NCBI GenBank assembly: GCA_016194825.1
Contig: JACQAR010000122.1
Location: 1 to 8,247, forward strand
Length of the DNA: 8,247 nt
DNA from: Chlamydiia bacterium
GTDB taxonomy: Bacteria > Chlamydiota > Chlamydiia > Chlamydiales > SM23-39
Reading direction: 5' to 3'
Made by a program: the position numbers and the translations under genes. The notes below the pieces were generated by a model. The model worked only from the letters and a program-made list of their open reading frames with translations. It ran no database searches and had not been told where the DNA came from. This document shows positions 1 through 6,561 of the stretch, in pieces. Position 1 is the stretch's first letter. Each line of letters starts with the position of its first letter.

Positions 1-1365
1 CACTAGATCCAAGAAGCACATCTGCCCCACGCAGGTAAGGATGCCAAGGATCGGAATGAGCGGGACGAGCGGGACCTTGAAGGGACGCTTCAGCTCAGGA
101 TGGCGACGGCGCATGACCAATACTCCAAAACAGACAATGGCATACAGGAACAAGGTGGTCAAAGAGACCAACTCTCCGAGGATATTGATGGGAAAAAGGC
201 CAGCGATGACGAGAGACACAATGCCTGTGAAAATGCTCGAAAAGAGCGGAGTTTTGAGCTTGGGATGCACTTTGCAAAAAGCAGAGGGAAGAAGTCCATC
301 TTTGCCAATGCTGTAGAAAATGCGGGTTTGGCCAAGCAGTTGAACCAGAACAACAGAGGCCAGCCCTGCGACGATGGCAATTTTCACAATGAACTTGAGC
401 CAGAAAAAGGTGGGTCCAAGCGCATTGAGAGCCACCGACATGGGATCGGCAACTCCGAGCTTCGTGTAGCTCACAACGCCCGTGAGGACAAGAGAGGTGA
501 GGATGTAGGCGGCTGTACAGATAAAGAGCGACCCCAAAATCCCTCGGGGGAGATCGCGCTGGGGATTCTTCGCATCTTGTGCGAGAGAAGAGACGGTATC
601 AAATCCCAGGTAGGCAAAGAAGACGAGTCCCGATGCACGCAGAATGCCGCTCCAGCCAAACTGGCCGAAAACGCCTGTGTTTTCGGGGATGAAGGGAACC
701 CAGTTGGAGGGAGTAATGTGAGGGATGCCGAGCAAGAGGAAGAGGAGGATGGCGCTCAGTTTGATGATGACCATCAGGTTGTTGAAACGGGCCACGGCGC
801 TGATCCCCACCGAAATGCAGAACCCAACGAGGCCTACGATGAAGATAGCGGGCAGGTTGATGAAAGAGCCGCTCCAGTGCCAGCCTGTGCCAGGGTCATA
901 GAGAAAGGGGGCATTGGCGAAAAAAGGAGATACAGTGAGACCAAAATCGCGCAGTAAGCTGACGAAGTAACCTGACCAGCCGACCGCTACAGTGGATGCG
1001 GAGACTAAGTATTGCGCAGTGATGGCGACTCCTACAATCCATGCGGGAAATTCTCCGAGGGCGACGTAGGCATAGGAATACGAGCCGCCTCCAATCGGAA
1101 TGAGCGAGGCGAGCTCCGCATAGCAGAGGCCCGCAAAGAGGCAGATGATGGCTGCTATGATGAACGAAATGAAGATCGCAGGGCCTGCGTAGGTCGCGGC
1201 GGCTTGCCCGGTGATGACGAAAATCCCGGCGCCAATGATCGCTCCAATCCCAATGGCAGTGAGGTGAAATCCTCCCAGATGGCGCTTGAATTCATGGTGT
1301 TCGGAGCCGAGCTCCTCTACTTTGGAATGAAACGCCTTTCGTAAAAATAATCCTTTTTTTTGCAT
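1..1365 (-). CDS. APC-superfamily amino acid permease (YfnA/cationic amino acid transporter-like), C-terminus cut by window edge
   Basis: This inner-membrane amino acid transporter probably imports amino acids from the host by secondary transport. The reading frame is open from the ATG at 1365 down to base 1, giving 455 codons with no stop, so the last few residues lie outside the window; bacterial relatives are usually about 460-490 residues. The N-terminus carries the family's TM1 signature, GIGAIIGAGIFVITG at residues 39-53, after a cytoplasmic basic segment (FKRHLGG). Many hydrophobic segments follow, and the C-terminal part has the typical loop RRRHPELKRPFKVPLVPLIP before the last helices. 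The start is supported by GAGGAG at 1381-1376, 10 nt upstream. It is transcribed divergently from cdsO. The exact substrate cannot be read from sequence; the resemblance is to the CAT/YfnA branch, so cationic or broad-range amino acids are likely. Family assignment is firm. Confidence 0.9.
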   Translation of the reverse strand, partial: MQKKGLFLRKAFHSKVEELGSEHHEFKRHLGGFHLTAIGIGAIIGAGIFVITGQAAATYAGPAIFISFIIAAIICLFAGLCYAELASLIPIGGGSYSYAYVALGEFPAWIVGVAITAQYLVSASTVAVGWSGYFVSLLRDFGLTVSPFFANAPFLYDPGTGWHWSGSFINLPAIFIVGLVGFCISVGISAVARFNNLMVIIKLSAILLFLLLGIPHITPSNWVPFIPENTGVFGQFGWSGILRASGLVFFAYLGFDTVSSLAQDAKNPQRDLPRGILGSLFICTAAYILTSLVLTGVVSYTKLGVADPMSVALNALGPTFFWLKFIVKIAIVAGLASVVLVQLLGQTRIFYSIGKDGLLPSAFCKVHPKLKTPLFSSIFTGIVSLVIAGLFPINILGELVSLTTLFLYAIVCFGVLVMRRRHPELKRPFKVPLVPLIPILGILTCVGQMCFLDLV

Positions 1366-1412
1366 CGGGTATTGGCTCCTCAAGTTCAAAAACCTACTCA
1401 AAGATAGGTTGA

Positions 1413-1440
1413 ATAGTATTTAGGCTACCATAAATGGCAG
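1413..1440 (-). promoter_or_regulatory. weak sigma70-like promoter candidate for the permease
   Basis: On the minus strand, CTGCCA (1440-1435, -35-like) and TACTAT (1418-1413, -10-like) are 16 nt apart, each matching four of six consensus bases. The predicted leader would contain a small stem (AACCTA paired with TAGGTT, 1410-1391) and then the GAGGAG ribosome-binding site. Support is sequence resemblance only. Confidence 0.3.
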
Positions 1441-1493
1441 ATTCTTAGAAAGTAGATAGGTTCTTGCTTTTGCCGCTGCTGTGAGCTAAATTG

Positions 1494-1499
1494 AAGGAG
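1494..1499 (+). promoter_or_regulatory. Shine-Dalgarno AAGGAG of cdsO, decides the start
   Basis: AAGGAG directly abuts the ATG at 1500 (no spacer) and lies 12 nt before an in-frame TTG at 1512. A TTG at 1491 lies upstream of the motif and has no ribosome-binding site of its own. Starting at 1512 would give M-N-Y-P-L-Q, which from memory resembles the N-terminus of the C. trachomatis CT670 protein more closely than the longer versions. The true start is therefore 1500 or 1512. Confidence 0.5.
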
Positions 1500-2021
1500 A
1501 TGGCAGACGGTTTGAATTATCCCCTTCAGCAATTGATGTCGATTAAAAAAAGTCGTTTTGATCAGGCAGTGAAAGTGTTGGAGGAAAAAAAGCTTTTATT
1601 GGAAAAAGCGCTCCAAAAACTGGCTGAAGTAACTCGGGAAAGAGACCAGGTGCTGGAACATCGGGTTGCCAAACTGAATCAGCTCAGAGAAGAGTTAGAT
1701 GCCGGTACGACGAGCGACAAAATCCAGCAAATGAAATTTTACTTGAAAACGGTCGATGAAAAATTGGCTGATAAGGAAAAGAGAGTAGCTGCGCAGAAAA
1801 AAGAGGTCGATCTTGCTCAGAAACAGGTCGATTTAGCCACCCATGAAATGTACCAGAGAAAAAAAGATCTGGAAAAGCTCGAGATGCATAAGGGAGAATG
1901 GGAAAAGGAAGTGCGCTACTGGTCTGAGAGAAAAGAAGCTTCTGATCAAGATGAGCAGGGCTCTGCAATGCACCAAATGAGAAAACAAGAAACGCGAAAG
2001 AGAAAAAAAGATGAGCAGTAG
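1500..2021 (+). CDS. cdsO: Type III secretion stalk protein CdsO (SctO/YscO family, CT670-like)
   Basis: SctO forms the central stalk that links the type III ATPase hexamer to the export gate, equivalent to flagellar FliJ or the gamma subunit of F-ATPase; it acts in the cytoplasm at the base of the injectisome. The 173-residue product is almost entirely charged, heptad-like coiled coil with no membrane segment, as expected for this family (CT670 is about 168 residues). Recognisable conserved stretches are YPLQQLMSIKKSR near the N-terminus, QLREELDAGTTSDKIQQMK in the middle, and LEKLEMHKGEWEKE followed by a basic C-terminus. It is the first gene of the plus-strand block, and its 3' end overlaps cdsP by 11 bp, suggesting translational coupling. 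The ATPase gene cdsN, usually just upstream, is replaced by a divergent permease. The start is uncertain between ATG 1500 and TTG 1512. Confidence 0.88.
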   Translation: MADGLNYPLQQLMSIKKSRFDQAVKVLEEKKLLLEKALQKLAEVTRERDQVLEHRVAKLNQLREELDAGTTSDKIQQMKFYLKTVDEKLADKEKRVAAQKKEVDLAQKQVDLATHEMYQRKKDLEKLEMHKGEWEKEVRYWSERKEASDQDEQGSAMHQMRKQETRKRKKDEQ

Positions 2022-3366
2022 CCGCATTGGAGGAACGCCTCCCGCAGATCCGAATCGGATGCAACAGTCGACCGATAAAGCCGCACCAGGACAGCATAAG
2101 AAGATCGGAAAAATTGAAAAGATCGAAGAGGCGTCTGAAATCGATGAGAATGCCAAGAGAAAGCAAAAATTTTTAGAGGCCATGGAAGGACCTGCTCCTC
2201 AGAAAAAAGAGGAGACAGCGGCACCTACTCCTTTTCAGTCAGAGTTTTATTATTCAAACAAGCCCGCTTCCAAAGAAGATCAGGCCATCGATGAATTAGG
2301 GACAGCAGCCGTTCCCAGCCCCGCCTATTCCCTTCCGCCTCCCACATTGCCTAAAGAAAAGGGGAAAAAGGAAGACGAGGAGGATGATTTGCCGAAATCG
2401 GGCAGGTTCTGGGAAGAGATCGATGAACCGCCTGATCGCCCTCTGCCTACGCGCGAGTTTCAAGAAACGACTCAATTTCAAAAGACATGGGATAAAACAG
2501 AAGTACCTCCCAGCAAAAAAGAGAGTCCTAGTACGCAGCAAACTCCTTTGGAAAAGCCCTTTCAGCCTACTACGGCTCCGAAAAAAGAAGGACTCGCTGG
2601 ATCCAAGAAGGTTGCTTCCAAAAGCGAAACTCCTACTGAAATGCCTTCTAGTCCTGCAGAGATGACGCCGAAGAAAAAGGGAGGAGATTTTTCTGCGTGG
2701 AAAGAGCAGACAGAGCCTTCTTCGCCAAAATCTCGGCCTCTTTATGAAAGAGAAAAAGGGCCACAGCCTCAGGAAGAGATCCCTTCCTCTCTTTTTGCCG
2801 CTCCTTCTCCTCCTTTGCAAAAGGAGGAGACCCCTCTTTCTGCTCGCCGTCGTGAGGAAGAGCCTTTTGCTCCCATCGAAAAGGTAAAAAAGAGAGAGGA
2901 GCCGCCGCTACCACCCATTGAAAAAGAGAAGGAAAAACCCAAAGAAAAGAAGAAATGGGCAGAAATTGAAGCGCACCATTTACCTCCTCTGCCGCAGACA
3001 GCAATCCCTTCAGCGCAGGCTGCTTTGCAACAGGCGATGGCGTTTCTCAATCCAGATACGTTTGCGCTTTTTTATCAAATGGTGGGAACCATTTTTGTCA
3101 TGACTTGGACGCGAGGGATGACAAAGACCGATATTTTGCTCAATTCTCCCGCCTTTTCCAAATCGAAATTCTACGGCTCTACGATAACTATTGAAAAATA
3201 TGCGACGGCGCCCGATTCTTTAAATATCGTGCTCTCAGGAACGGATGAAGCAGTGACTGCATTCAATCAAAATTTACCTGGTTTGATGAATGCCTTCCAA
3301 AAGGGGAATTTTAAATTCCGGATTGGTCGTTTAGAGGCGCGCTACAGAGGCAAAGAACGGAGTTAA
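2011..3366 (+). CDS. cdsP: Type III secretion needle-length / substrate-switch protein CdsP (SctP/YscP family, CT671-like), with long disordered linker
   Basis: SctP proteins act as a molecular ruler and trigger the switch from needle-subunit to effector export. The 451-residue product has three zones. Residues 1-70 are charged, with KIGKIEKIEE and a DENAKRKQKFLEAM block. Residues about 70-340 are rich in Pro, Lys, Glu, Ser and Thr and should be disordered, with recurring KKE and PIEK pieces. Residues about 347-445 form a compact C-terminal domain (NPDTFALFYQMVGTIF, LLNSPAFSKSKFYGSTI, EKYATAPDSLNIVLSG, GNFKFRIGRLEARY) that matches the conserved part of chlamydial CdsP and corresponds to the T3S4 switch domain. 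C. trachomatis CdsP is about 280 residues, so the linker is greatly expanded here. The ATG at 2011 lies inside the end of cdsO (11-bp overlap) with only a purine-rich upstream stretch, so coupling is likely. It is followed by a foldback element instead of cdsQ directly. Confidence 0.85.
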   Translation: MSSSRIGGTPPADPNRMQQSTDKAAPGQHKKIGKIEKIEEASEIDENAKRKQKFLEAMEGPAPQKKEETAAPTPFQSEFYYSNKPASKEDQAIDELGTAAVPSPAYSLPPPTLPKEKGKKEDEEDDLPKSGRFWEEIDEPPDRPLPTREFQETTQFQKTWDKTEVPPSKKESPSTQQTPLEKPFQPTTAPKKEGLAGSKKVASKSETPTEMPSSPAEMTPKKKGGDFSAWKEQTEPSSPKSRPLYEREKGPQPQEEIPSSLFAAPSPPLQKEETPLSARRREEEPFAPIEKVKKREEPPLPPIEKEKEKPKEKKKWAEIEAHHLPPLPQTAIPSAQAALQQAMAFLNPDTFALFYQMVGTIFVMTWTRGMTKTDILLNSPAFSKSKFYGSTITIEKYATAPDSLNIVLSGTDEAVTAFNQNLPGLMNAFQKGNFKFRIGRLEARYRGKERS

Positions 3367-3373
3367 TGGATCT

Positions 3374-3538
3374 ATGAACCTATCCCGATATTCGTTAAGT
3401 TTGCTTTTTGCGCCTTTTTTGCCATCTTTTGAGATGACTTCTTGGCCTACATTTCAAGTATGTCCTACGAAGCCATCTCAAAATCTGACAAAAAAATGCA
3501 TCAAAAATCAAAAATTAAGAATATCGGGATAGGTTCAT
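3374..3538. repeat. 165-nt foldback (MITE-like) inverted-repeat element between cdsP and cdsQ
   Basis: The outer 20 bases at 3374-3393 (ATGAACCTATCCCGATATTC) are exactly reverse-complemented at 3519-3538. Pairing continues imperfectly inwards through TTAA and T-rich/A-rich arms, then a perfect 10-bp stem (TTTTGAGATG at 3427-3436 with 3474-3483), CTTC/GAAG (3438-3441 with 3469-3472), and ACAT/ATGT around an apical loop at 3453-3459. The whole interval folds back on itself and has no coding capacity. It begins 7 nt after the cdsP stop. The last two bases of the right arm are the A and T of the cdsQ ATG, and the arm includes its only ribosome-binding-like sequence (GGGATAGG). No clear target-site duplication is visible. 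It could be a miniature inverted-repeat transposable element or a resident RNA hairpin controlling cdsQ. Confidence 0.85.
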
Positions 3539-4661
3539 GCGCGCATCTGCGTTATCGTTTTTAACCAGAAAACTCGCTCCCGAGCTAGCCGAAACGCGCA
3601 TGATCCCGCTTTTTGGTCGGGCTCCCGCTTTCGATTGGCAGCACTATGCGACGCTCATCCAGGAACGGCTCCAGCTAGGCGATTTCTCGATTGAGTTAGG
3701 GGAACAGCGGATGTGTGAGAACAATGAAATCCTCACAGGATTAGGGGATCATCCTGCGATTCTCCCCATTGTTTTGTCTCCGCTCGTCACTCCCATTTTC
3801 TGGATCGTGCCACGGGCTGAAATTGTCCGGATCGGAGCGGCGCTCTTAATGAAAAAAGCGAAAGCTTCTCCCTTCACTTCTGAGGTGTTGGAAGAGGGCT
3901 ACTATCGGTATTTAGTGCTCGAGGCGCTTGATGAGGCAAAGAACCTAGAGCCGCTCAATCAACTCTCTGTCCAGCTCTCCGATGTCAAAGAAATGCCCGA
4001 AGAGAGTGCTTTCTGTATCGACGTCACATTCTCTGCCTCTTCTTTTGGGACATGTAATGGCCGGTTAGTGCTCCCTCTTTCGATGCAAAAAGCGTTTATC
4101 CGCCACTTTTCCCATTTGCCCTATGCTCCCATTGCCCCAAATCGGGCAAAAGAAGTGGAGCTCACAGTCGGGATGCGCTTAGGTTCTATCCAGATTGATC
4201 CGAAAGAATGGGCACAAATCCAAATCGGAGATGCGCTTTATTTAGACCGGGTGAGTTTCGATCCTCGGAAAAAAGAGGCGGTGGTGACGATCCAGCTCGG
4301 ATCGATCCCCGTTTTCCAGGCTCGCGTTGAATCGAATCGCCTCACTATTCTTGAATATGCCTTTTATCATGAGGACACCATGGAGGGACAAAACATTCCC
4401 GAATCTCCTGTGCAAACAGAATCGAGTGAAGAGGTCGTCGCCATCCAAAACTATCCGATTTCGATTGCGGTAGAATTGGGCCGGCTGCGCATTACTCTGG
4501 AACAACTCATGCGGCTCAGCGCCGGCAATACGTTGGAATTGCCCATTCAGCCAGACCAGACTGTCGCATTGACAGTCAATGGGCGGTTGGTGGGACGGGG
4601 AGAGCTGGTCTCTTTTGGAGATGAAACAGTTGCGGTAAGAGTGCTGGAAATTGCCACCTGA
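3537..4661 (+). CDS. cdsQ: Type III secretion C-ring / sorting-platform protein CdsQ (SctQ/YscQ family, CT672-like)
   Basis: SctQ forms the cytoplasmic C-ring pods of the injectisome and, with SctK/SctL/SctN, ranks chaperone-effector cargo before export. The 374-residue product is soluble. Residues 1-200 form the variable N-terminal region; two SpoA (surface presentation of antigens) domains follow, at about 207-272 (VELTVGMRLGSIQI to NRLTILEY) and about 306-372 (YPISIAVELGRLRITLEQL to VAVRVLEI). They are separated by an acidic linker at about 277-303. Length and architecture are normal for SctQ. The start at 3537 is the only reasonable one before Met22, and MRASALSFLTRKLAPEL looks like a native N-terminus. 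However, the ATG and the region upstream lie in the right arm of a foldback element. The 3' end overlaps the next gene by 11 bp. An internal ATG at codon 282 probably gives a separate short form. Confidence 0.88.
   Translation: MRASALSFLTRKLAPELAETRMIPLFGRAPAFDWQHYATLIQERLQLGDFSIELGEQRMCENNEILTGLGDHPAILPIVLSPLVTPIFWIVPRAEIVRIGAALLMKKAKASPFTSEVLEEGYYRYLVLEALDEAKNLEPLNQLSVQLSDVKEMPEESAFCIDVTFSASSFGTCNGRLVLPLSMQKAFIRHFSHLPYAPIAPNRAKEVELTVGMRLGSIQIDPKEWAQIQIGDALYLDRVSFDPRKKEAVVTIQLGSIPVFQARVESNRLTILEYAFYHEDTMEGQNIPESPVQTESSEEVVAIQNYPISIAVELGRLRITLEQLMRLSAGNTLELPIQPDQTVALTVNGRLVGRGELVSFGDETVAVRVLEIAT
4380..4661 (+). other. probable internal translation start giving short SctQ-C (second SpoA domain only)
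   Basis: Within cdsQ, an in-frame ATG at 4380 (codon 282, MEGQNIPESP) is preceded by GAGGA at 4371-4375 with a 4-nt gap. It falls in the linker just before the second SpoA domain. Translation from here gives a 93-residue protein. Independently translated C-terminal SctQ fragments of this size are known in Yersinia (YscQ-C), Salmonella (SpaO short form) and Shigella (Spa33-C), where they assemble with the full-length protein. That this happens here is inferred from position and ribosome-binding site. Confidence 0.5.
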
Positions 4662-6168
4662 AGATTTTCACAAGCAATTGACCTTGCCTGATGTGCGCGT
4701 GATGCAGCGCTCCGATATGCTCCCTCGTCAAATTGGGCCTTATAAAATCGAAAGCTTACTCAGTTCCGGGGGGATGAGCCTTCTGTATTTGGGCCTCCAT
4801 CCTGAAACGCACCAGCCTCTGGCTGTGAAAGTACTTCTTCCAAAATTCTTAAAAAATCGCGAAGTCTTGGCCCGCTTTGAGAAAGAGGCGAAGATCATTG
4901 CAGCGGCTGATCATCCCAATATTGTCAAAATCTACGGACAAGGCGAGTGGGAAAAAGGGTTATATATCGCCATCGAGTTTGTCCGAGGCATTTCGCTGAG
5001 CCAATTCTTGCAGAAAAAGTCTTTCTCTCAAAGAAAAGCGCTGGAGATCATCCTCCAGGTCGCCTATGCCCTTTCTCATCTACATTCTCATGGCGTCATC
5101 CATGGGGATCTCAAACCGGAAAATGCCCTCATCGATGAGTCAGGTGCTGTGAAGTTGATCGATTTTGGGATTGCAGAACTCCTCGATGAAAAGGAGGTGC
5201 GCACCTCCCTCATGGGAACGCCTGTCTACATGAGCCCCGAGCAGCGTGAGCCTCCGTATCACATCAGCCTGTCTTCCGATATCTATGCTCTCGGCGTCAT
5301 TGCCTATGAGCTGATTTTGGGACAACTCAGTCACGGGGCGATCCATTTGGAGCTGCTCCCAAAACCGTTGCGCCCGATCATTGGAAAAGCACTGGCCAAG
5401 GATAGCAAAGAGCGCTATCCGGACATCGTCGACTTCATCACAGAGATTGTCGCCTATTTAGAGACGCTGGGCGAAGAAGAAGATGCTGGTGAAGGAATCG
5501 GCGATTTGCTCCATCAGAGCAGCGATTTATTGCTCCAAAAGATTGCACCCCAGTGGCCGGGAGTGGAATGTGGGTTGTTTACGCACGACGGAGATGGGTT
5601 GAATGGCCTGTATCTCGAGCTATTTCGCCTCAGCGACACCCAGTTTTTGGTCTTTCAGGCGATGCCGCAAGATTGGGGACCCGCATCGCTGTTGCATGGC
5701 GCTTTTTTTTGCGGCCTTGTACGTGCAACGCTGGCCTCTTATTTCGATCAACCGTTGCCGCTCTCTCGGTTTTTGACGCAACTCAACCGCTCTCTACGAG
5801 AGAGTCGTTTCCAAGTCCCATTCATTGCGAGCGTACTTTTATTGGATGTAGAGCAGAATCTGCTCACCTTTGCCTCATGTCAAGGGGCTGAGCTGATTCA
5901 CGTCGCTCATCACAAGGCGAAGAAGAAGACTCTTTCGAGCCCCAATCCCAAACTTGGGGAGCAAAACGATCCCTCATTTACAGAGATAGTGGACAATTGG
6001 CAGGTGGGGGATACTCTCTACTTGACCAATGGGCACAAAGCAGCGTCCCATATTGTCCCTCAGGAGTGGGCCCTTCTTTCACCGCAACATCAAGCCGAAA
6101 AAATCGTAGAACAGACGCCGACGATGCAGTCGGCGCTGTTTGCGATGTGCTTTGTGCGAGTGGATTGA
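4651..6168 (+). CDS. pkn5: Pkn5-like Ser/Thr protein kinase with C-terminal degenerate SpoIIE/PP2C-like domain (CT673-like)
   Basis: This is a Hanks-type kinase encoded at the end of the type III block, as pkn5 is in Chlamydia; a role as regulator or secreted effector is inferred from context. The kinase domain spans about residues 28-270. Visible elements are a degenerate glycine loop (LSSGGMSLLYL, first and third Gly are Ser), Lys60 in LAVKV, Glu79 in helix C, the catalytic loop HGDLKPEN with Asp153, Lys155 and Asn158 (HGD, not HRD), DFG at 171-173, GTPVYMSPEQ at 189-198, and SSDIYALG at 208-215. Catalytic residues are thus retained. Residues about 300-505 resemble a SpoIIE-type PP2C fold (FIASVLLLDVEQNLLTFASC, PKLGEQ, QVGDTLYLTNG) but lack the usual metal-binding acids. 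There is no membrane segment. The 505-residue length assumes TTG 4651, overlapping cdsQ by 11 bp; GTG 4693 and ATG 4702 are alternatives and no ribosome-binding site is strong. Confidence 0.82.
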   Translation: MPPEDFHKQLTLPDVRVMQRSDMLPRQIGPYKIESLLSSGGMSLLYLGLHPETHQPLAVKVLLPKFLKNREVLARFEKEAKIIAAADHPNIVKIYGQGEWEKGLYIAIEFVRGISLSQFLQKKSFSQRKALEIILQVAYALSHLHSHGVIHGDLKPENALIDESGAVKLIDFGIAELLDEKEVRTSLMGTPVYMSPEQREPPYHISLSSDIYALGVIAYELILGQLSHGAIHLELLPKPLRPIIGKALAKDSKERYPDIVDFITEIVAYLETLGEEEDAGEGIGDLLHQSSDLLLQKIAPQWPGVECGLFTHDGDGLNGLYLELFRLSDTQFLVFQAMPQDWGPASLLHGAFFCGLVRATLASYFDQPLPLSRFLTQLNRSLRESRFQVPFIASVLLLDVEQNLLTFASCQGAELIHVAHHKAKKKTLSSPNPKLGEQNDPSFTEIVDNWQVGDTLYLTNGHKAASHIVPQEWALLSPQHQAEKIVEQTPTMQSALFAMCFVRVD

Positions 6169-6169
6169 G

Positions 6170-6550
6170 TTATTTGGGTTGTTTTGGTTGTGTCAGGATC
6201 TTGAGTTCGGGAGAATTATTGACAGAGTCAGGAGTTGCAGGGCGGAGAACGTTCAGGTCAATGCGTCTTGCGTCTCGTTGGTTGGCCGCTACTTCTCTGT
6301 TGAGTTGGTCCCGGGTCCAGCACCAAGTTCCTTTCAGATAATGGGTTCTGATATTGGACTCGTTGTTAGGGAATGTGACTCCACAATGCGCGCATTGAAA
6401 TACTTGTGTTGCAGCAACCTCAGCGCGTCCTGTCAGGGTTAATTCCGTATTCTGCCGAGCCGGGGAAGGAGGGGCTACGACCGGGATTGTTGGGATCGCT
6501 GCGCTTGGGTCTTCTGGCGTGATGGTTACTTGTAATGGTTGAACAAACAT
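6170..6550 (-). CDS. small unrecognised protein with C2HC zinc-finger-like motif (paralogue of the 6759-7058 product)
   Basis: I do not recognise this 126-residue protein as a named family. Residues 1-50 are rich in Pro, Thr, Val and Ala and look disordered. A zinc-binding-like motif follows: Cys53-x2-Cys56-x13-His70-x6-Cys77, inside VFQCAHCGVTF and GTWCWTRDQL. The remaining tail is polar and proline-containing, ending PKQPK. The same arrangement (FQC-x2-C, Phe, Asn-x3-His, Trp-Cys, aromatic-Thr-basic, Leu) occurs in the product of 6759-7058, so the two are paralogues; this shared pattern is the best evidence that both are real genes. The ATG at 6550 has AGGAG 5 nt upstream. Its stop lies one base from the pkn5 stop on the other strand. 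A nucleic-acid-binding or host-directed (effector) role is possible from the eukaryote-like finger and the neighbouring secretion genes, but not shown. Confidence 0.72.
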   Translation of the reverse strand: MFVQPLQVTITPEDPSAAIPTIPVVAPPSPARQNTELTLTGRAEVAATQVFQCAHCGVTFPNNESNIRTHYLKGTWCWTRDQLNREVAANQRDARRIDLNVLRPATPDSVNNSPELKILTQPKQPK

Positions 6551-6555
6551 AAATT

Positions 6556-6560
6556 CTCCT
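6556..6560 (-). promoter_or_regulatory. Shine-Dalgarno AGGAG of the 6170-6550 gene
   Basis: AGGAG on the minus strand lies 5 nt before the ATG at 6550. It is two bases from the tip of the adjacent foldback element, so any transcript starting upstream must read through that hairpin or start inside it. Confidence 0.7.
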
Positions 6561-6561
6561 A

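Noticed and set aside
100..957. Long plus-strand open frame of 285 codons
   Set aside because: It lies entirely antisense to the permease gene, has an unnatural composition and no recognisable domain; the opposite strand gives a clear APC transporter.
1684..2166. Minus-strand open frames across cdsO/cdsP (also 1833-2183 and 2296-2820)
   Set aside because: They are antisense shadows of Lys/Glu-rich coding sequence, which reads as Phe/Leu/Ser/Arg-rich peptides; no ribosome-binding sites or motifs.
3485..3521. CTGACA inside the first foldback element as a -35 box for cdsQ
   Set aside because: No acceptable -10 sequence lies 16-18 nt downstream; the nearest TAAGAA is about 25 nt away.
3366..3545. 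Target-site duplication flanking the first foldback element
   Set aside because: The only matching flank is AT, which is self-complementary and cannot be told apart from the inverted repeat itself.
5997..6442. Plus-strand open frames over the end of pkn5 and the first finger gene
   Set aside because: They conflict with pkn5 and with the minus-strand finger gene, which is supported by a good ribosome-binding site and by its paralogue.
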